Source: an uncultured Kiritimatiellota bacterium
GTDB taxonomy: Bacteria > Verrucomicrobiota > Kiritimatiellia > RFP12 > UBA1067
DNA length: 64,000 nucleotides
Direction: 5' to 3'
Assembly (NCBI GenBank): GCA_934667425.1
Contig: CAKULV010000007.1
Coordinates: forward strand, 1 to 64,000
Position 1 is the first letter of the stretch, and every line of letters begins with the position of its first letter. A program made the position numbers and the translations under genes. Below, one piece after another: positions 8,090 through 17,437 of this stretch. The notes under the pieces are model-generated. The model searched no databases. It worked only from the letters and a program-made list of their open reading frames with translations, and was not told the DNA's origin.

Positions 8090-10840
8090 ATGATACGAAG
8101 AAAATCGTCTTTATCAATCGGTAGATTTGCGGTCGCGCCACTTGCGGCCGTTTGCGCACTCGCCTGTCCGGCCGCAACGCGCACTCTGAAGCCGGGCTTC
8201 GCGGGGGCCGTCGATCTCACGGACGGCTCGAACTACGAGGAAGGGGTCGCCCCGTCCGCCGGGGACACGGTCGTGCTGCAAGGCTGGGTGAAAGGCAAGG
8301 GGTATACGCACGTCACCAACTCCATCGCCGGCGATCGCGCTTCATGGGAGCTGCTGAGGTCGCTCGCGAAGGTCGAGGTCCCGTATGGCGACACATTCGC
8401 GCTGGTCGTGGATGGAGATGACGACGCCTATGATCTTCCGTGCGCGATCTACGGGAAGGACGACAATCGGTATGTGTTCACAAAGCTTGGCCCGAAGCGC
8501 CTCAACCTCACTTCCTGCAAGGTGCTTAAAGGAACTAGCTACAAGGACTATTTCGGATTGCTGCGCGTGGAGGAGGGGACGCTCGCGCTGCCGGTCAACG
8601 GAGATGTGGACGGGGAGTACGCAATGTCGGTTCGCGACATCCATGTTGCGCTTGGCGCGACGTTGGTGACGGCTGGCGGCTCAAAGGCCGGGAAGTCCAC
8701 GGGATTCGCGACGCGCTGCGGCGGCATTTCGGGACAAGGGATCATCACCAACGAAATGGCCGAGGCGAACGTCGTGTACGACCTGATAGCGATCATGTCC
8801 ACCAACGCGACGTTTTCCGGGGCGTTCGGCGGCCCTCTCCGTCTTCGCCTCTCCGGGGAAGCGGGCATGGTTCTCTCCTTGGAGGCAGGCACTCACACGC
8901 ATTCCAGGCAGACGGAAGTGGGAGGCATGGCAACGCTTGATGTCGCGTCGCTTTCAGGGCTGGGCACCGGGGCTCTCGGCTTCGGCACCGGCGGCGGGAC
9001 GTTCCGCTATGTCGGCGCGGGGGCGGATGCTTTCACGAGGAGGCTCTACTGCACATCTTCACCTGGGTGCCTTGACTGCGGCCCGCACGGCGGCGTGACG
9101 TTTGCGGGGACGCTCGGCATGTACAGCAGCACGGGCAGGCAAAACCTGTTCAGCCTTTCTGGCGATGGCGACACTCCCTGCGTGTTCAGCGGAGTTGTCG
9201 AGCAATACACGGTTGGAGATTATGTGGTCCCCATCTACATAACGAAACGGGGATCCGGAACATGGCGGTTCCTCGACAACGGGAGGAAGCCTTACGGAAA
9301 TACGTTCTACGCTCCATGCGGCACGATTGCCGTGGAGGAGGGGACGCTTGAGTTCGACACTGTGGCCGGACGCGGAGAACGTTGTGCCCTTGGCTACGCG
9401 ACGGCCTGCTACGAGCGCGTGTGCGGCGAGCCGGCGGTGCTGAATGCCGTGGACTACGCCTACCTGCTTGGAGCCGCAAATGCCGCAGGCGGCGCCACGC
9501 GGTCCGAGGGGCGCTTCGTGTACATCGGGGCATCCAGCGCCTTGGCCTCCAACCGCCTGATAGCCGTGCAGAACGATGCGGCGATCGGCGTGAGTAACGC
9601 GAAGCGTCTGCGCTGGTTCGGGGTGCGCTCCGAGGGCATAGGACCAAGGACGCTTGCGCTTGAGGCTTGCGAAGGCTCCACGGGCGACCTGTACGACATG
9701 GTTGACAGCGCCGCCGCTCCAATCTCCATCGAGAAGCGCGGCGCAGGCACGTGGCGGCTCGGCGGACGGCAGTCGCTGCACGGCGGCGTTTCCGTCAAGG
9801 GAGGCACGCTGATTGTGGAGAACGTGCCGAACGGCAGCGCCTACAAGTGGTTCAGGTTCACCGTAAAGGAGACGTCCGCCACTTGCGCCCGCTATCCGGC
9901 ATTGAACGATCCAAACTGCCGGACTGTCTCCATCGGCGAGATATCGCTTGCCAGCGCGGACGGGGTGCGCAGGAGCTACGGGCTGAAGGATGCGCCGAGC
10001 GAACTTGAGATAGGGCCCGGCACATGCCAGTTCGGATGCACCAACATGATATATGAGCCATACAAGGCCAGCAGCGCCGCCTGCTATTTCGACAACGTAA
10101 AGCCGGATCCGAAAGGCAACTACGGCAACATCTGCCGCGTTTCGCTCAATGTCCAGCCAAGGCTTGACGATGAATCCACATGGTGGCCGGCCGCCGTGCT
10201 ACGCCTTCCGGATGGCTCGCCGGAGATCGTGGCGTGGGACTTCGTGATGACGGTATCCGCATCTGCGTCATCCGAAAGCCGGGCCTATCAGGTGACGGCG
10301 GCGCGGCTTGAGGGCAGTACGGACGGCGTGCATTGGGAGATCGTCGGCGACAGGGACGACATATCCGTGCCGACGGGCGGCGAATACTACTGGGCTTCCA
10401 CCGATGAGCAGTGGCTCGACGGCAACCCGCAGGTGCGCAGGCTGTCGGACGGGAAGGGATGGGCGCTGACGCGCACTACGGCCTCCCGCGAGACATCCCC
10501 GTGGGAGATACTGCCGCATGTGTCCGTCTCGCCCGGCGCCACGCTCCGGTTCTGCGGCGCAAGGCCCACGGCGATGCGTTTCGCCGTGGATGGAGCCGCC
10601 GGCGTAGGCACGATCGAGAACGTGTCGTTTGACGGGGGATGTGCGCTCGAGATTTCCGGCATTGGCGACGCGGCCGCAGACGTGTTCATCCCGTTCTCGT
10701 TCGTGAATGTGGATGGACTGGAAGACACGTCGAACTGGACTTTCTTGTTCGATGGAGATGTACGGAGGGATCTTGTCGTCAGGGTGGCCGAAAAGGGCAT
10801 CCGCATCCGCAGGACCGGACTGAGGGTCTTTATCAGATGA
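8090..10840 (+). CDS. Secreted protein with autotransporter-associated beta-strand motifs
   Basis: A 916-residue exported protein. The start ATG at 8090 has AGGAG 7 bp before it and opens a signal peptide (MIRRKSSL, hydrophobic AVAPLAAVCALA, cleavage near CPAA). The body shows the passenger-type motifs KRGSGTWRF and KRGAGTWRL followed by GGTLIVEN or EEGTLEFD, which form short beta-helix rungs in large PVC-group surface proteins. Residues about 595-780 resemble a discoidin-like sandwich (SRAYQVTAARLEGSTDG). No beta-barrel, PEP-CTERM or sorting tail is visible. Its stop overlaps the next start (ATGA), so the two products are made together. Confidence 0.82.
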   Translation: MIRRKSSLSIGRFAVAPLAAVCALACPAATRTLKPGFAGAVDLTDGSNYEEGVAPSAGDTVVLQGWVKGKGYTHVTNSIAGDRASWELLRSLAKVEVPYGDTFALVVDGDDDAYDLPCAIYGKDDNRYVFTKLGPKRLNLTSCKVLKGTSYKDYFGLLRVEEGTLALPVNGDVDGEYAMSVRDIHVALGATLVTAGGSKAGKSTGFATRCGGISGQGIITNEMAEANVVYDLIAIMSTNATFSGAFGGPLRLRLSGEAGMVLSLEAGTHTHSRQTEVGGMATLDVASLSGLGTGALGFGTGGGTFRYVGAGADAFTRRLYCTSSPGCLDCGPHGGVTFAGTLGMYSSTGRQNLFSLSGDGDTPCVFSGVVEQYTVGDYVVPIYITKRGSGTWRFLDNGRKPYGNTFYAPCGTIAVEEGTLEFDTVAGRGERCALGYATACYERVCGEPAVLNAVDYAYLLGAANAAGGATRSEGRFVYIGASSALASNRLIAVQNDAAIGVSNAKRLRWFGVRSEGIGPRTLALEACEGSTGDLYDMVDSAAAPISIEKRGAGTWRLGGRQSLHGGVSVKGGTLIVENVPNGSAYKWFRFTVKETSATCARYPALNDPNCRTVSIGEISLASADGVRRSYGLKDAPSELEIGPGTCQFGCTNMIYEPYKASSAACYFDNVKPDPKGNYGNICRVSLNVQPRLDDESTWWPAAVLRLPDGSPEIVAWDFVMTVSASASSESRAYQVTAARLEGSTDGVHWEIVGDRDDISVPTGGEYYWASTDEQWLDGNPQVRRLSDGKGWALTRTTASRETSPWEILPHVSVSPGATLRFCGARPTAMRFAVDGAAGVGTIENVSFDGGCALEISGIGDAAADVFIPFSFVNVDGLEDTSNWTFLFDGDVRRDLVVRVAEKGIRIRRTGLRVFIR

Positions 10841-13800
10841 AAAATCAATATTCCATGAAAGCTCCATATCTCATCGCGTGCGCCGCGCTGGCGCTCACGG
10901 TTTCGTCCGCAAGCGCCTGCACTGCCGTGCTTGTCGGCAAGAAGGCCTCGTCAACGGGACGCGTCATATTGGGACACAACGAGGACAACGGCGGCAAGGT
11001 CGCCATACGCTACGGATATGTTCCGGCCCGGGACTGGCCCGATGGCAGCGCAATGCCGGCGGAAAGGGGATTGGCGGCAATCCCGCAGGCAAAGCATACG
11101 CTTGGGTTCTTCTGGAGTGAACTGAGGCGAGACGGCAAATGCGTCCCCAGCACCGGCTCGTTCCTGAACGAGCATGGCGTAATGATCGTCTCGGACAATG
11201 CCGGTCGTACGAAAGAGGATACGGGCGATCCGTCTCGCCTGACCGATGGCGGAATCCACTTCAACCTTCGCCGCGCCGTCGGCGAGCGGGCGACAAGCGC
11301 ACGTGACGCGGTGCGGATCATGGGAGAGCTTGTCGAGAAGTGGGGCTATGTGCCGTCAGGACGCATCTACGCGGTAGCCGATGCGAACGAAGGCTGGGTG
11401 GTGCAGGTCGTGAGCGGACGGCACTGGGTGGCGCAACGGTGCCCTGACGATGCGATATGCGTGATTCCAAACCACTATACGATCCACAAGATACCTGCCA
11501 AGCCGACGAGTGACTGCCTTTTCTCTGCGGACATAGTGGACTACGCCGTTTCCAGGGGATGGTGGGATAAAAACAAGCCATTCGACTTCGCCCTTGCCTA
11601 CCAGAGTGCGGACTGGGTGGATATCCCGCACAATACGCGGCGGCAGACATTTCTCACGTCACGGCTTCTCGGGCGCGAGTGGAGCGGCAAGACGTATCCG
11701 TTTTGCGTCAAGGCGGAGCGCACGCTTTCCCCTGAAGACGTCAAGAAGGCGCTCTCGGCGCATCCTGAAAAGGTCATCCACCATAATGGAGAGGCTGATT
11801 TCGATTCGCCTTCCGCCTGTCGGCTCAATACGAACGAATCGCTCGTGTGCGACTTCGGCGCGACTCCCGTGGAGACGGTCCTGCATGTCGCAGGCCAGCC
11901 GCCCTGCGAGACCGGCTATGTCGCGGTGAAGCCGCTCGCCCTCCCATTGCCTGCGTCATTTGACGATCACCGGGCCGCAGAACGGCTTGACAGGCATTTT
12001 GAGGAAGATGCAAGTCCATCCGCAAAGCCGCTCGTTGTGGGACTTACGGATCCCTGGGACCGTCCGCCGAACGCCGCGCTCGGCTATTACATCGACGGAT
12101 TCGAGCGAGCCGGGCACATTCCGATCGTGATCGGCATGACTCGCGACGCCAGTCGCATCGAGGAGATCGTCTCGCGCATCGACGTGCTTGTGATCACGGG
12201 CGGTGGAAACGTCAACCCGGCCCGCTATGGCGAGGAGTGCCGCTGCGGCAAGCTGTTCTGCGCACGTGACGAATTCGAGCTTGCGCTCATCGAGGCGGCG
12301 AAACGCCGCGGCATACCGCTGTTCGGGATCTGCCGCGGGCTCCAGCTGCTGAACGTCGCATTCGGCGGGTCTCTGTACCAGAATCTTGTGAAGGAGTACA
12401 AGGTCCCCGAAGGATGTGCGCCGTGCAGCCACAAGGTAGGGCCTTGGGATCGCGACGACGTAAACCCTGCCGCGCACGACATCATCGTCGAGCCAGATTC
12501 GCGCCTCTATTCCGTATTGGGGACCAACGTCCTCGCCGTGAACAGCCACCACGGACAGGGCGTGAAGCGGCTGGCCCCGGGATGGCGCGTCTCGGCGCGG
12601 GCTCCAGACGGCTTCGTGGAGGCGATAGAGTGCGACACGTATCCCGCCGCCGCCGTGCAGTTCCACCCGGAGGCGCTTGTGGCGAACCGTGCGCAGGATC
12701 CGCGATTCGACCTTGTGCTTCTCGAGGCGATATTGAGGAACGTAAAGGACATTGCCTCGATAGGGCCGGGGGATCCGTCGTCGGTGACGGTCCGGCCGCC
12801 TGTCTTGGACGGTGCATTGCGCAATCCGCTGAAGGGATTCGTCCCGCACATAAAGGAACTCACACATTCCGCGAAATCGCGTCCGCCGCTTGAATACGTG
12901 ACCCTTGTGCGGCACTGCATCAAGTGGAGCGACATTGAGGAGACCGAGGCGGATGGGGTGGAGAAGATAAGGGCGTATTGCGACAGGGAATGGAAGGGAT
13001 TGGCGGATCGCAACATAAAGGTGGTGCCGCGCGTGTATCTCCAGTGGTCCGGCCCGAAATGGGCGAAGGGCGACCCGAAGAGATGGTGGCAGTGCTGGCC
13101 GAAGGACATGAGGTCCGGCGACTGGGAGAGCGAACAGTTCAAGGACCGGGTTCGCAAGATGGCGCGGAAGCTTGGCGAATGCTGGGATGGCGATCCGCGT
13201 GTCGCGTGGGTGCAGATGGGGATCATGGGGGCATGGGGCGAACACCATGAGCCGGCGTTCACGCCGGAAATGGAAAAGGTGTTCGGCGATGCGTTCGCCG
13301 CCGCATTCAGGAACAAGAAGGTCTGCGTCCGCCGTCCGGAGCAGTTCGCGGACTATGCCTTCGGGGTATATATCGACAACTGGGGGGACCGCTGGTTCTG
13401 GGATTACGACAGGATAGCGTCCGCCGCGAAGCTGCATCGGCTCGTGATGGATGGGCGACGGCACATGGCCGCGCCCATAGAGGGGGAGATAGCATACGGC
13501 TATCCGTCGCTGCACAAGGCGCGGCACATGGGCGAGAACGGGGACGATACATTGTCCGACCCGGTTAAGCGCGAGTTCCTGATAGACACGATCCGCTATT
13601 TCGGCGGCACCGCGCTCGGATGGATCAACCGCTACAGCCCCACGAACAGGTCGATTCGCGCCGGGGCGGCCCTCGCTCAGAAGACCTGGGGCTACCGCTA
13701 TGAGATCGACACCGTGACGTTCGGCAAATGCGTGCCGCCTGGCGGCGATCTGCGCGTGGACGTCAGCCTTCACAACGCAGGGTCTGCGCCGTTCTACTAC

Positions 13801-15606
13801 CGCTGGCCGGTCGTGGCGGCTCTGCTCGACAGGGAAACCCGCGAGCCTGTCTGGACCGGCGACTTCGCGGCCGACATCCGCACGTGGCTTCCGGGCGAGG
13901 GCTGGGATCTCACGAACAACGTGTACTCAGTGCCTGCCCCGCAGGTTGCCTTTGGCGGGACGTTCCGCATCCCTTCGGACTTGAGTCGAGGCCGCTACTT
14001 GCTCGCGCTCGCCGTCCTGGATCCTGCCGGACGCCGCCCGTCGCTCAGGTTCGCTACGCGGAACTATTTCAATGGCGGATGGAGTCCGATTGGATCCGTG
14101 ACGGTCGGGGAGCGGCCGGAGGGAACCCCCTATCTCGACGGCATCACGTTCGACGAACCCAACGCCGACCATTCGCTTTCCTATGACGACGGGCGTCAGG
14201 CGAGGGTCGTGCCGCCTCGCTATCCAAGCGCGCTGAGGAATCCCATGAAGGGTTTCGTGCCGCATCTCAAGGAGCTTTCGTATCCATTGCGGACGAGGCC
14301 ACCCCTCGACTACGTGACGCTTGTGCGCCACTACATAAAGTGGAGCGACATCGAGGAGACGGAGGCGGATGGGGTGGAGAAGATAAGGGAGTATTGCGAC
14401 AGGGCGTGGAAGGGGCTTCCCGAACGCAACATCAAGGTAATCCCGCGCGTGATACTCCAGTGGTCTGGCCCGAAATGGAGCAAGCCCGGCGAATGGTGGC
14501 AGTGCTGGCCGAAGGACATGAGGACAGGCGACTGGGAGAGCGTGCAGTTCAAGGAACGGGTTCGCAAGATGGTCAAGAAGCTTGGCGAATGCTGGGATGG
14601 CGATCCCCGTGTCGCGTGGGTAAACATGGCCATCATGGGCGCATGGGGTGAACACCACTCTCCCGGGTTCACGCCTGAGATGGAGAAACTGTTCGGCGAT
14701 GCGTTCACCGCCGCGTTCAGGAACAAGAAGGTGACGGTGCGGCAGGGAAACCAGTTCGCGGACTACGCATTTGGCATTGACTGGTGCGCCTGGGCGGACC
14801 ACATCCAATGGACCGGGAAAAGTCCGCAGTACGCGCACTGGATGCGCGAGCTTGTGAAGAACACGCGGCGGCAGATGTTCGCGCCGTTTGAGGGCGAGAT
14901 CGTATACGCATGGCCCGTCGATCGGCTGCGCAAGGGCGCCGGGGCCACGCCGGACGAGACGCTTTCGGACCCAAAACGGCTGGCCTACGTGCAGGACACC
15001 GTACGCATCCTCGGCGGCACCGCGCTCGGATGGGTTAACAAGTACCATCCCACCAATGCCGCAATCCGTGTAGGGGCTTCGGAACTCCAGAAGACGTTCG
15101 GCTATCGATACGAGATTGACGAGGTCACGTTCGACAAGTCCGCCCGTCCGGGAGAATCGCTCAAGGTGGATGTGAGGCTCCGCAACACGGGGTCTGCGCC
15201 ATTCTACTGCCGCTGGCCGGTCGTGGCGGCTCTGCTCGATACAGGTACGCATTCCGTCGTCCACGAATGGGAGTTCGATACGGATATCCGCACGTGGCTC
15301 CCTGGCGAAGACTGGTCGGAGTCCAAGCGCTCGTACGGGAAGCCCGCTCCGGCGGTTTCGTTCGGCGGATGCTTCTCTCTGCCTAAGGACATCAAGGGGG
15401 GGAGATATCTGCTCGCCCTTGCCGTGCTTGATCCCGCAGGTCGCAGGCCTTCCCTCCGTTTTGCCGTCAGGAACTATTTCAAAGGCGGGTGGCATCCGGC
15501 AGGGCATTTCACGGTCGGCGCAAATCCGATTGGCGGCGCAGGCCTGGACGGCATCAAGTTCGATGATCCGAATGGCGACACTACGCTTCGCTATGCAATT
15601 GACTGA
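10837..15606 (+). CDS. Secreted C69 peptidase / C26 amidotransferase / tandem DUF4832 protein
   Basis: A 1589-residue four-part protein. Residues 1-27 are a signal peptide ending ASA; cleavage exposes Cys28, the N-terminal nucleophile of the C69 dipeptidase (Ntn hydrolase) domain, which continues with GHNEDN and a SDNAGRTKED loop to about residue 380. Residues about 396-640 form a class I glutamine-amidotransferase fold of the gamma-glutamyl hydrolase (C26) type, with GGGNVNPARYGEE, Cys499 in FGICRGLQ, and His610 and Glu612 in FHPEA. Two units of about 450 residues follow (from about 660 and 1132), each with a DUF4874/DUF4832-like TIM barrel and beta sandwich (NPLKGFVPH, GAWGEHH, GWINRYSPTNR). 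All catalytic residues are intact. The start overlaps the upstream stop. I know of no characterised protein with this order. Confidence 0.85.
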   Translation: MKNQYSMKAPYLIACAALALTVSSASACTAVLVGKKASSTGRVILGHNEDNGGKVAIRYGYVPARDWPDGSAMPAERGLAAIPQAKHTLGFFWSELRRDGKCVPSTGSFLNEHGVMIVSDNAGRTKEDTGDPSRLTDGGIHFNLRRAVGERATSARDAVRIMGELVEKWGYVPSGRIYAVADANEGWVVQVVSGRHWVAQRCPDDAICVIPNHYTIHKIPAKPTSDCLFSADIVDYAVSRGWWDKNKPFDFALAYQSADWVDIPHNTRRQTFLTSRLLGREWSGKTYPFCVKAERTLSPEDVKKALSAHPEKVIHHNGEADFDSPSACRLNTNESLVCDFGATPVETVLHVAGQPPCETGYVAVKPLALPLPASFDDHRAAERLDRHFEEDASPSAKPLVVGLTDPWDRPPNAALGYYIDGFERAGHIPIVIGMTRDASRIEEIVSRIDVLVITGGGNVNPARYGEECRCGKLFCARDEFELALIEAAKRRGIPLFGICRGLQLLNVAFGGSLYQNLVKEYKVPEGCAPCSHKVGPWDRDDVNPAAHDIIVEPDSRLYSVLGTNVLAVNSHHGQGVKRLAPGWRVSARAPDGFVEAIECDTYPAAAVQFHPEALVANRAQDPRFDLVLLEAILRNVKDIASIGPGDPSSVTVRPPVLDGALRNPLKGFVPHIKELTHSAKSRPPLEYVTLVRHCIKWSDIEETEADGVEKIRAYCDREWKGLADRNIKVVPRVYLQWSGPKWAKGDPKRWWQCWPKDMRSGDWESEQFKDRVRKMARKLGECWDGDPRVAWVQMGIMGAWGEHHEPAFTPEMEKVFGDAFAAAFRNKKVCVRRPEQFADYAFGVYIDNWGDRWFWDYDRIASAAKLHRLVMDGRRHMAAPIEGEIAYGYPSLHKARHMGENGDDTLSDPVKREFLIDTIRYFGGTALGWINRYSPTNRSIRAGAALAQKTWGYRYEIDTVTFGKCVPPGGDLRVDVSLHNAGSAPFYYRWPVVAALLDRETREPVWTGDFAADIRTWLPGEGWDLTNNVYSVPAPQVAFGGTFRIPSDLSRGRYLLALAVLDPAGRRPSLRFATRNYFNGGWSPIGSVTVGERPEGTPYLDGITFDEPNADHSLSYDDGRQARVVPPRYPSALRNPMKGFVPHLKELSYPLRTRPPLDYVTLVRHYIKWSDIEETEADGVEKIREYCDRAWKGLPERNIKVIPRVILQWSGPKWSKPGEWWQCWPKDMRTGDWESVQFKERVRKMVKKLGECWDGDPRVAWVNMAIMGAWGEHHSPGFTPEMEKLFGDAFTAAFRNKKVTVRQGNQFADYAFGIDWCAWADHIQWTGKSPQYAHWMRELVKNTRRQMFAPFEGEIVYAWPVDRLRKGAGATPDETLSDPKRLAYVQDTVRILGGTALGWVNKYHPTNAAIRVGASELQKTFGYRYEIDEVTFDKSARPGESLKVDVRLRNTGSAPFYCRWPVVAALLDTGTHSVVHEWEFDTDIRTWLPGEDWSESKRSYGKPAPAVSFGGCFSLPKDIKGGRYLLALAVLDPAGRRPSLRFAVRNYFKGGWHPAGHFTVGANPIGGAGLDGIKFDDPNGDTTLRYAID
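12814..15566 (+). repeat. Internal tandem duplication of the DUF4832-type unit
   Basis: Two copies with a constant offset of 1416 bp (472 codons), beginning at 12814 and 14230. Long stretches are nearly identical in DNA, for example at 12922 and 14338, which differ at only a few third positions, whereas the middle segments near 13360 and 14770 have diverged. This shows a fairly recent in-frame duplication with localised divergence. Confidence 0.85.
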
Positions 15607-15714
15607 CACTGTGCGTTGCGGGATGATTGGCGGCGCATGGCACAGGCCTTTTCGCCAAGATCGGCGCATCAAATCGCGCAGAGGCCGCAGCCATCGCCCT
15701 GCGCAAGCGCCTGC

Positions 15715-16398
15715 TCAAGGTGCGACGCGACCATCCCTGGACTTCATCACGACCTTGGACACTATGATGTGAATCGCCACCAGAAGCGCCAGGGCCAGCA
15801 CTACCCAAACCATATTTCCGTCTATGAACGCCTTGCCTCTGTGCACAAGCTCCAGGTACGTTATGTCGCCGGCGGTGCGGCCGAGCCAGAACCCCGTAAG
15901 AGCCAGGACTGCGGTCCATATCCCCGCGCCAAGGGCCGTATAGAGCGTAAACGGTCCGAAAGGCATCCTGGCTATCCCCGCAGGGATCGATATGAGCTGA
16001 CGGATCGCTGGGAGCAGACGGCACACGAACGTCGCAAGGTTTCCATACCTGTTGAATATCTCGCAAGCGCGGTCAAGGGCCGCAGGCGACAGGAAGAACC
16101 ACTTGCCATATCGCCTGAGAAACGGCTTGCCGAGAAAGGCGGACAGGAAATAGTTCACGTATGCGCCAAGCAAGGAGCCGAGCAGACCTACCGCAATGGC
16201 TACGGCAAGATCGGGGAATGCCGCATGGAGGGACAGCTCCCCTCTCGCCGCGAGGAATCCCGCCGGAATCATCACGATTTCACTCGGAAACGGTATGAAC
16301 GAGCTTTCGACGGCCATGAACACGAATATGAAGACGTATCCCCATGTCGGGGCCATTGCGGCAATCTGGTCAAGATGGGAGGCAAGCGTTTCAAGCAT
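15715..16398 (-). CDS. DedA-family membrane protein
   Basis: A 227-residue integral membrane protein of the DedA/SNARE-associated family, members of which act in lipid carrier transport and membrane homeostasis. Seen: the amphipathic entry FVFMAVESSFIPFPSEIVMIPAGFLA, given in parts, the GSLLGAYVNYFL segment, the FLRRYGKWF linker and the second re-entrant motif FVCRLLPAIRQLISIPAGIARM. I prefer the ATG at 16398 because GGAG lies 9 bp before it and it starts 4 bp after the upstream ABC gene ends; ATGs at 16413 and 16434 would overlap that gene without a ribosome site. It faces the 10837 gene convergently, across a 108-bp gap without a clear terminator. Confidence 0.9.
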   Translation of the reverse strand: MLETLASHLDQIAAMAPTWGYVFIFVFMAVESSFIPFPSEIVMIPAGFLAARGELSLHAAFPDLAVAIAVGLLGSLLGAYVNYFLSAFLGKPFLRRYGKWFFLSPAALDRACEIFNRYGNLATFVCRLLPAIRQLISIPAGIARMPFGPFTLYTALGAGIWTAVLALTGFWLGRTAGDITYLELVHRGKAFIDGNMVWVVLALALLVAIHIIVSKVVMKSRDGRVAP

Positions 16399-16402
16399 TT
16401 CG

Positions 16403-17245
16403 TCATACTCCATTGTGGCACGCAAAGAGCACACGCCCGGATGTTCTTACGGGCGGGGCGACTCGCGAGCATATTTCCGTTGCAAAGGGGCAGCGCGGAT
16501 GGAATGCGCATCCGCTTGGCCAGGCGTCGGGCGGCGGCACCGTGCCCGGAATGTCCGCAAGCGGGGCGTCCATCGGGGCGTCCAGGGCGGGCACGGCCTT
16601 GAGCAATCCCTGCGTGTACGGATGGTGCGGATGCGCAAGCACATCCGTCACCGGACCGGACTCCACGATGACGCCCGCGTACATCACGTTCACGAAATCC
16701 ATCCGCCCGGCCACCAGACCGAGGTTGTGCGTGATGAGCAGTACGGCCATCCCGGTCTCGGCGGCAAGCGAGTCGATGAGTTCAAGCACTTCTCTCTGGG
16801 TCGTGACATCCAGTGCCGTCGTAGGCTCGTCCGCAACAAGAAGATCCGGCTTTGCCGCCAGGGCCATCGCTATCATCGCCCGCTGGCACTGCCCGCCGGA
16901 AAGATGGCACGGATAGGAGCCGTAGACGCGCTCAGGATCGTCAAGCCCCGTCCGGCGCAGCAGTTCGACGATCTCGTCCTTCGTCAGCCCGTTGCGCACT
17001 TCTCGTATCTGCTTGCCGATCTTCATCACCGGATTAAGCGACTCCATCGGATTCTGGAAGATGTACGATATGCGCACTTCCGGGTGGTCTTTCCAGAGCG
17101 AAAGCGCCGTGAGGGATTTGCCGCAGCCGGATTCGCCGACAATCGCCACGCGCCCGTGTTCAGGCACGGTGAAACTCACGTCGCGCACTGGCACTGCATC
17201 GCCAAACGCAATCCTGAGCCCATTTACCTCAATCAGCGGCTTCAT
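16403..17245 (-). CDS. Oligopeptide/dipeptide-type ABC transporter ATPase, orphan
   Basis: A 280-residue ATP-binding protein of the OppD/DppD type. Walker A GESGCGKS, Q-loop FQNPMESLNPV, signature LSGGQCQR, Walker B LLVADEPTTALD and switch His in ITHN are all present, and the C-terminal oligopeptide extension with CAFHPRCPFA is kept. Only about 20 residues separate Walker A from the Q-loop, clearly fewer than usual for OppD, so part of the lobe-I beta subdomain is missing. No permease, OppF or binding-protein gene adjoins it. Start MKPLIEV is chosen because the longer reading is untypical; an extended -10 lies at 17331-17339. It may work with distant partners. Confidence 0.87.
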   Translation of the reverse strand: MKPLIEVNGLRIAFGDAVPVRDVSFTVPEHGRVAIVGESGCGKSLTALSLWKDHPEVRISYIFQNPMESLNPVMKIGKQIREVRNGLTKDEIVELLRRTGLDDPERVYGSYPCHLSGGQCQRAMIAMALAAKPDLLVADEPTTALDVTTQREVLELIDSLAAETGMAVLLITHNLGLVAGRMDFVNVMYAGVIVESGPVTDVLAHPHHPYTQGLLKAVPALDAPMDAPLADIPGTVPPPDAWPSGCAFHPRCPFATEICSRVAPPVRTSGRVLFACHNGV

Positions 17246-17330
17246 CAAGTCTTTCTTCCATCGGTCTTTGCCTGCGTCCCATGGCCTTCCGCCTGCCAAA
17301 CGCTCCAGACCGGAAGGTTCAAGGCGGCGT

Positions 17331-17339
17331 ATTATAGCA
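17331..17339 (-). promoter_or_regulatory. Extended -10 promoter for the ABC ATPase and dedA
   Basis: TGCTATAAT on the minus strand, about 85 bp before the ABC start at 17245. Confidence 0.5.
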
Positions 17340-17372
17340 TACCCCAAATCCCATGGACGCAGCGGACTGCAT

Positions 17373-17401
17373 TTGACAAAGATCGGCGAAAGTGGTAAAG
17401 T
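17373..17401 (+). promoter_or_regulatory. Consensus sigma-70 promoter for the flippase-acyltransferase gene
   Basis: TTGACA (17373-17378), a 17-bp spacer and TAAAGT (17396-17401). It is the clearest two-box promoter in the window and lies 36 bp before the GTG at 17438. Confidence 0.75.
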
Positions 17402-17437
17402 AATCAAGTGTTTACTTTAAGGAAAGGAAGGCGTTTT

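Noticed and set aside
11956..15672. Two long minus-strand ORFs (11956-13773 and 13927-15672)
   Set aside because: They mirror each other because the plus-strand gene is duplicated; their apparent homology is a shadow of the DUF4832 repeat.
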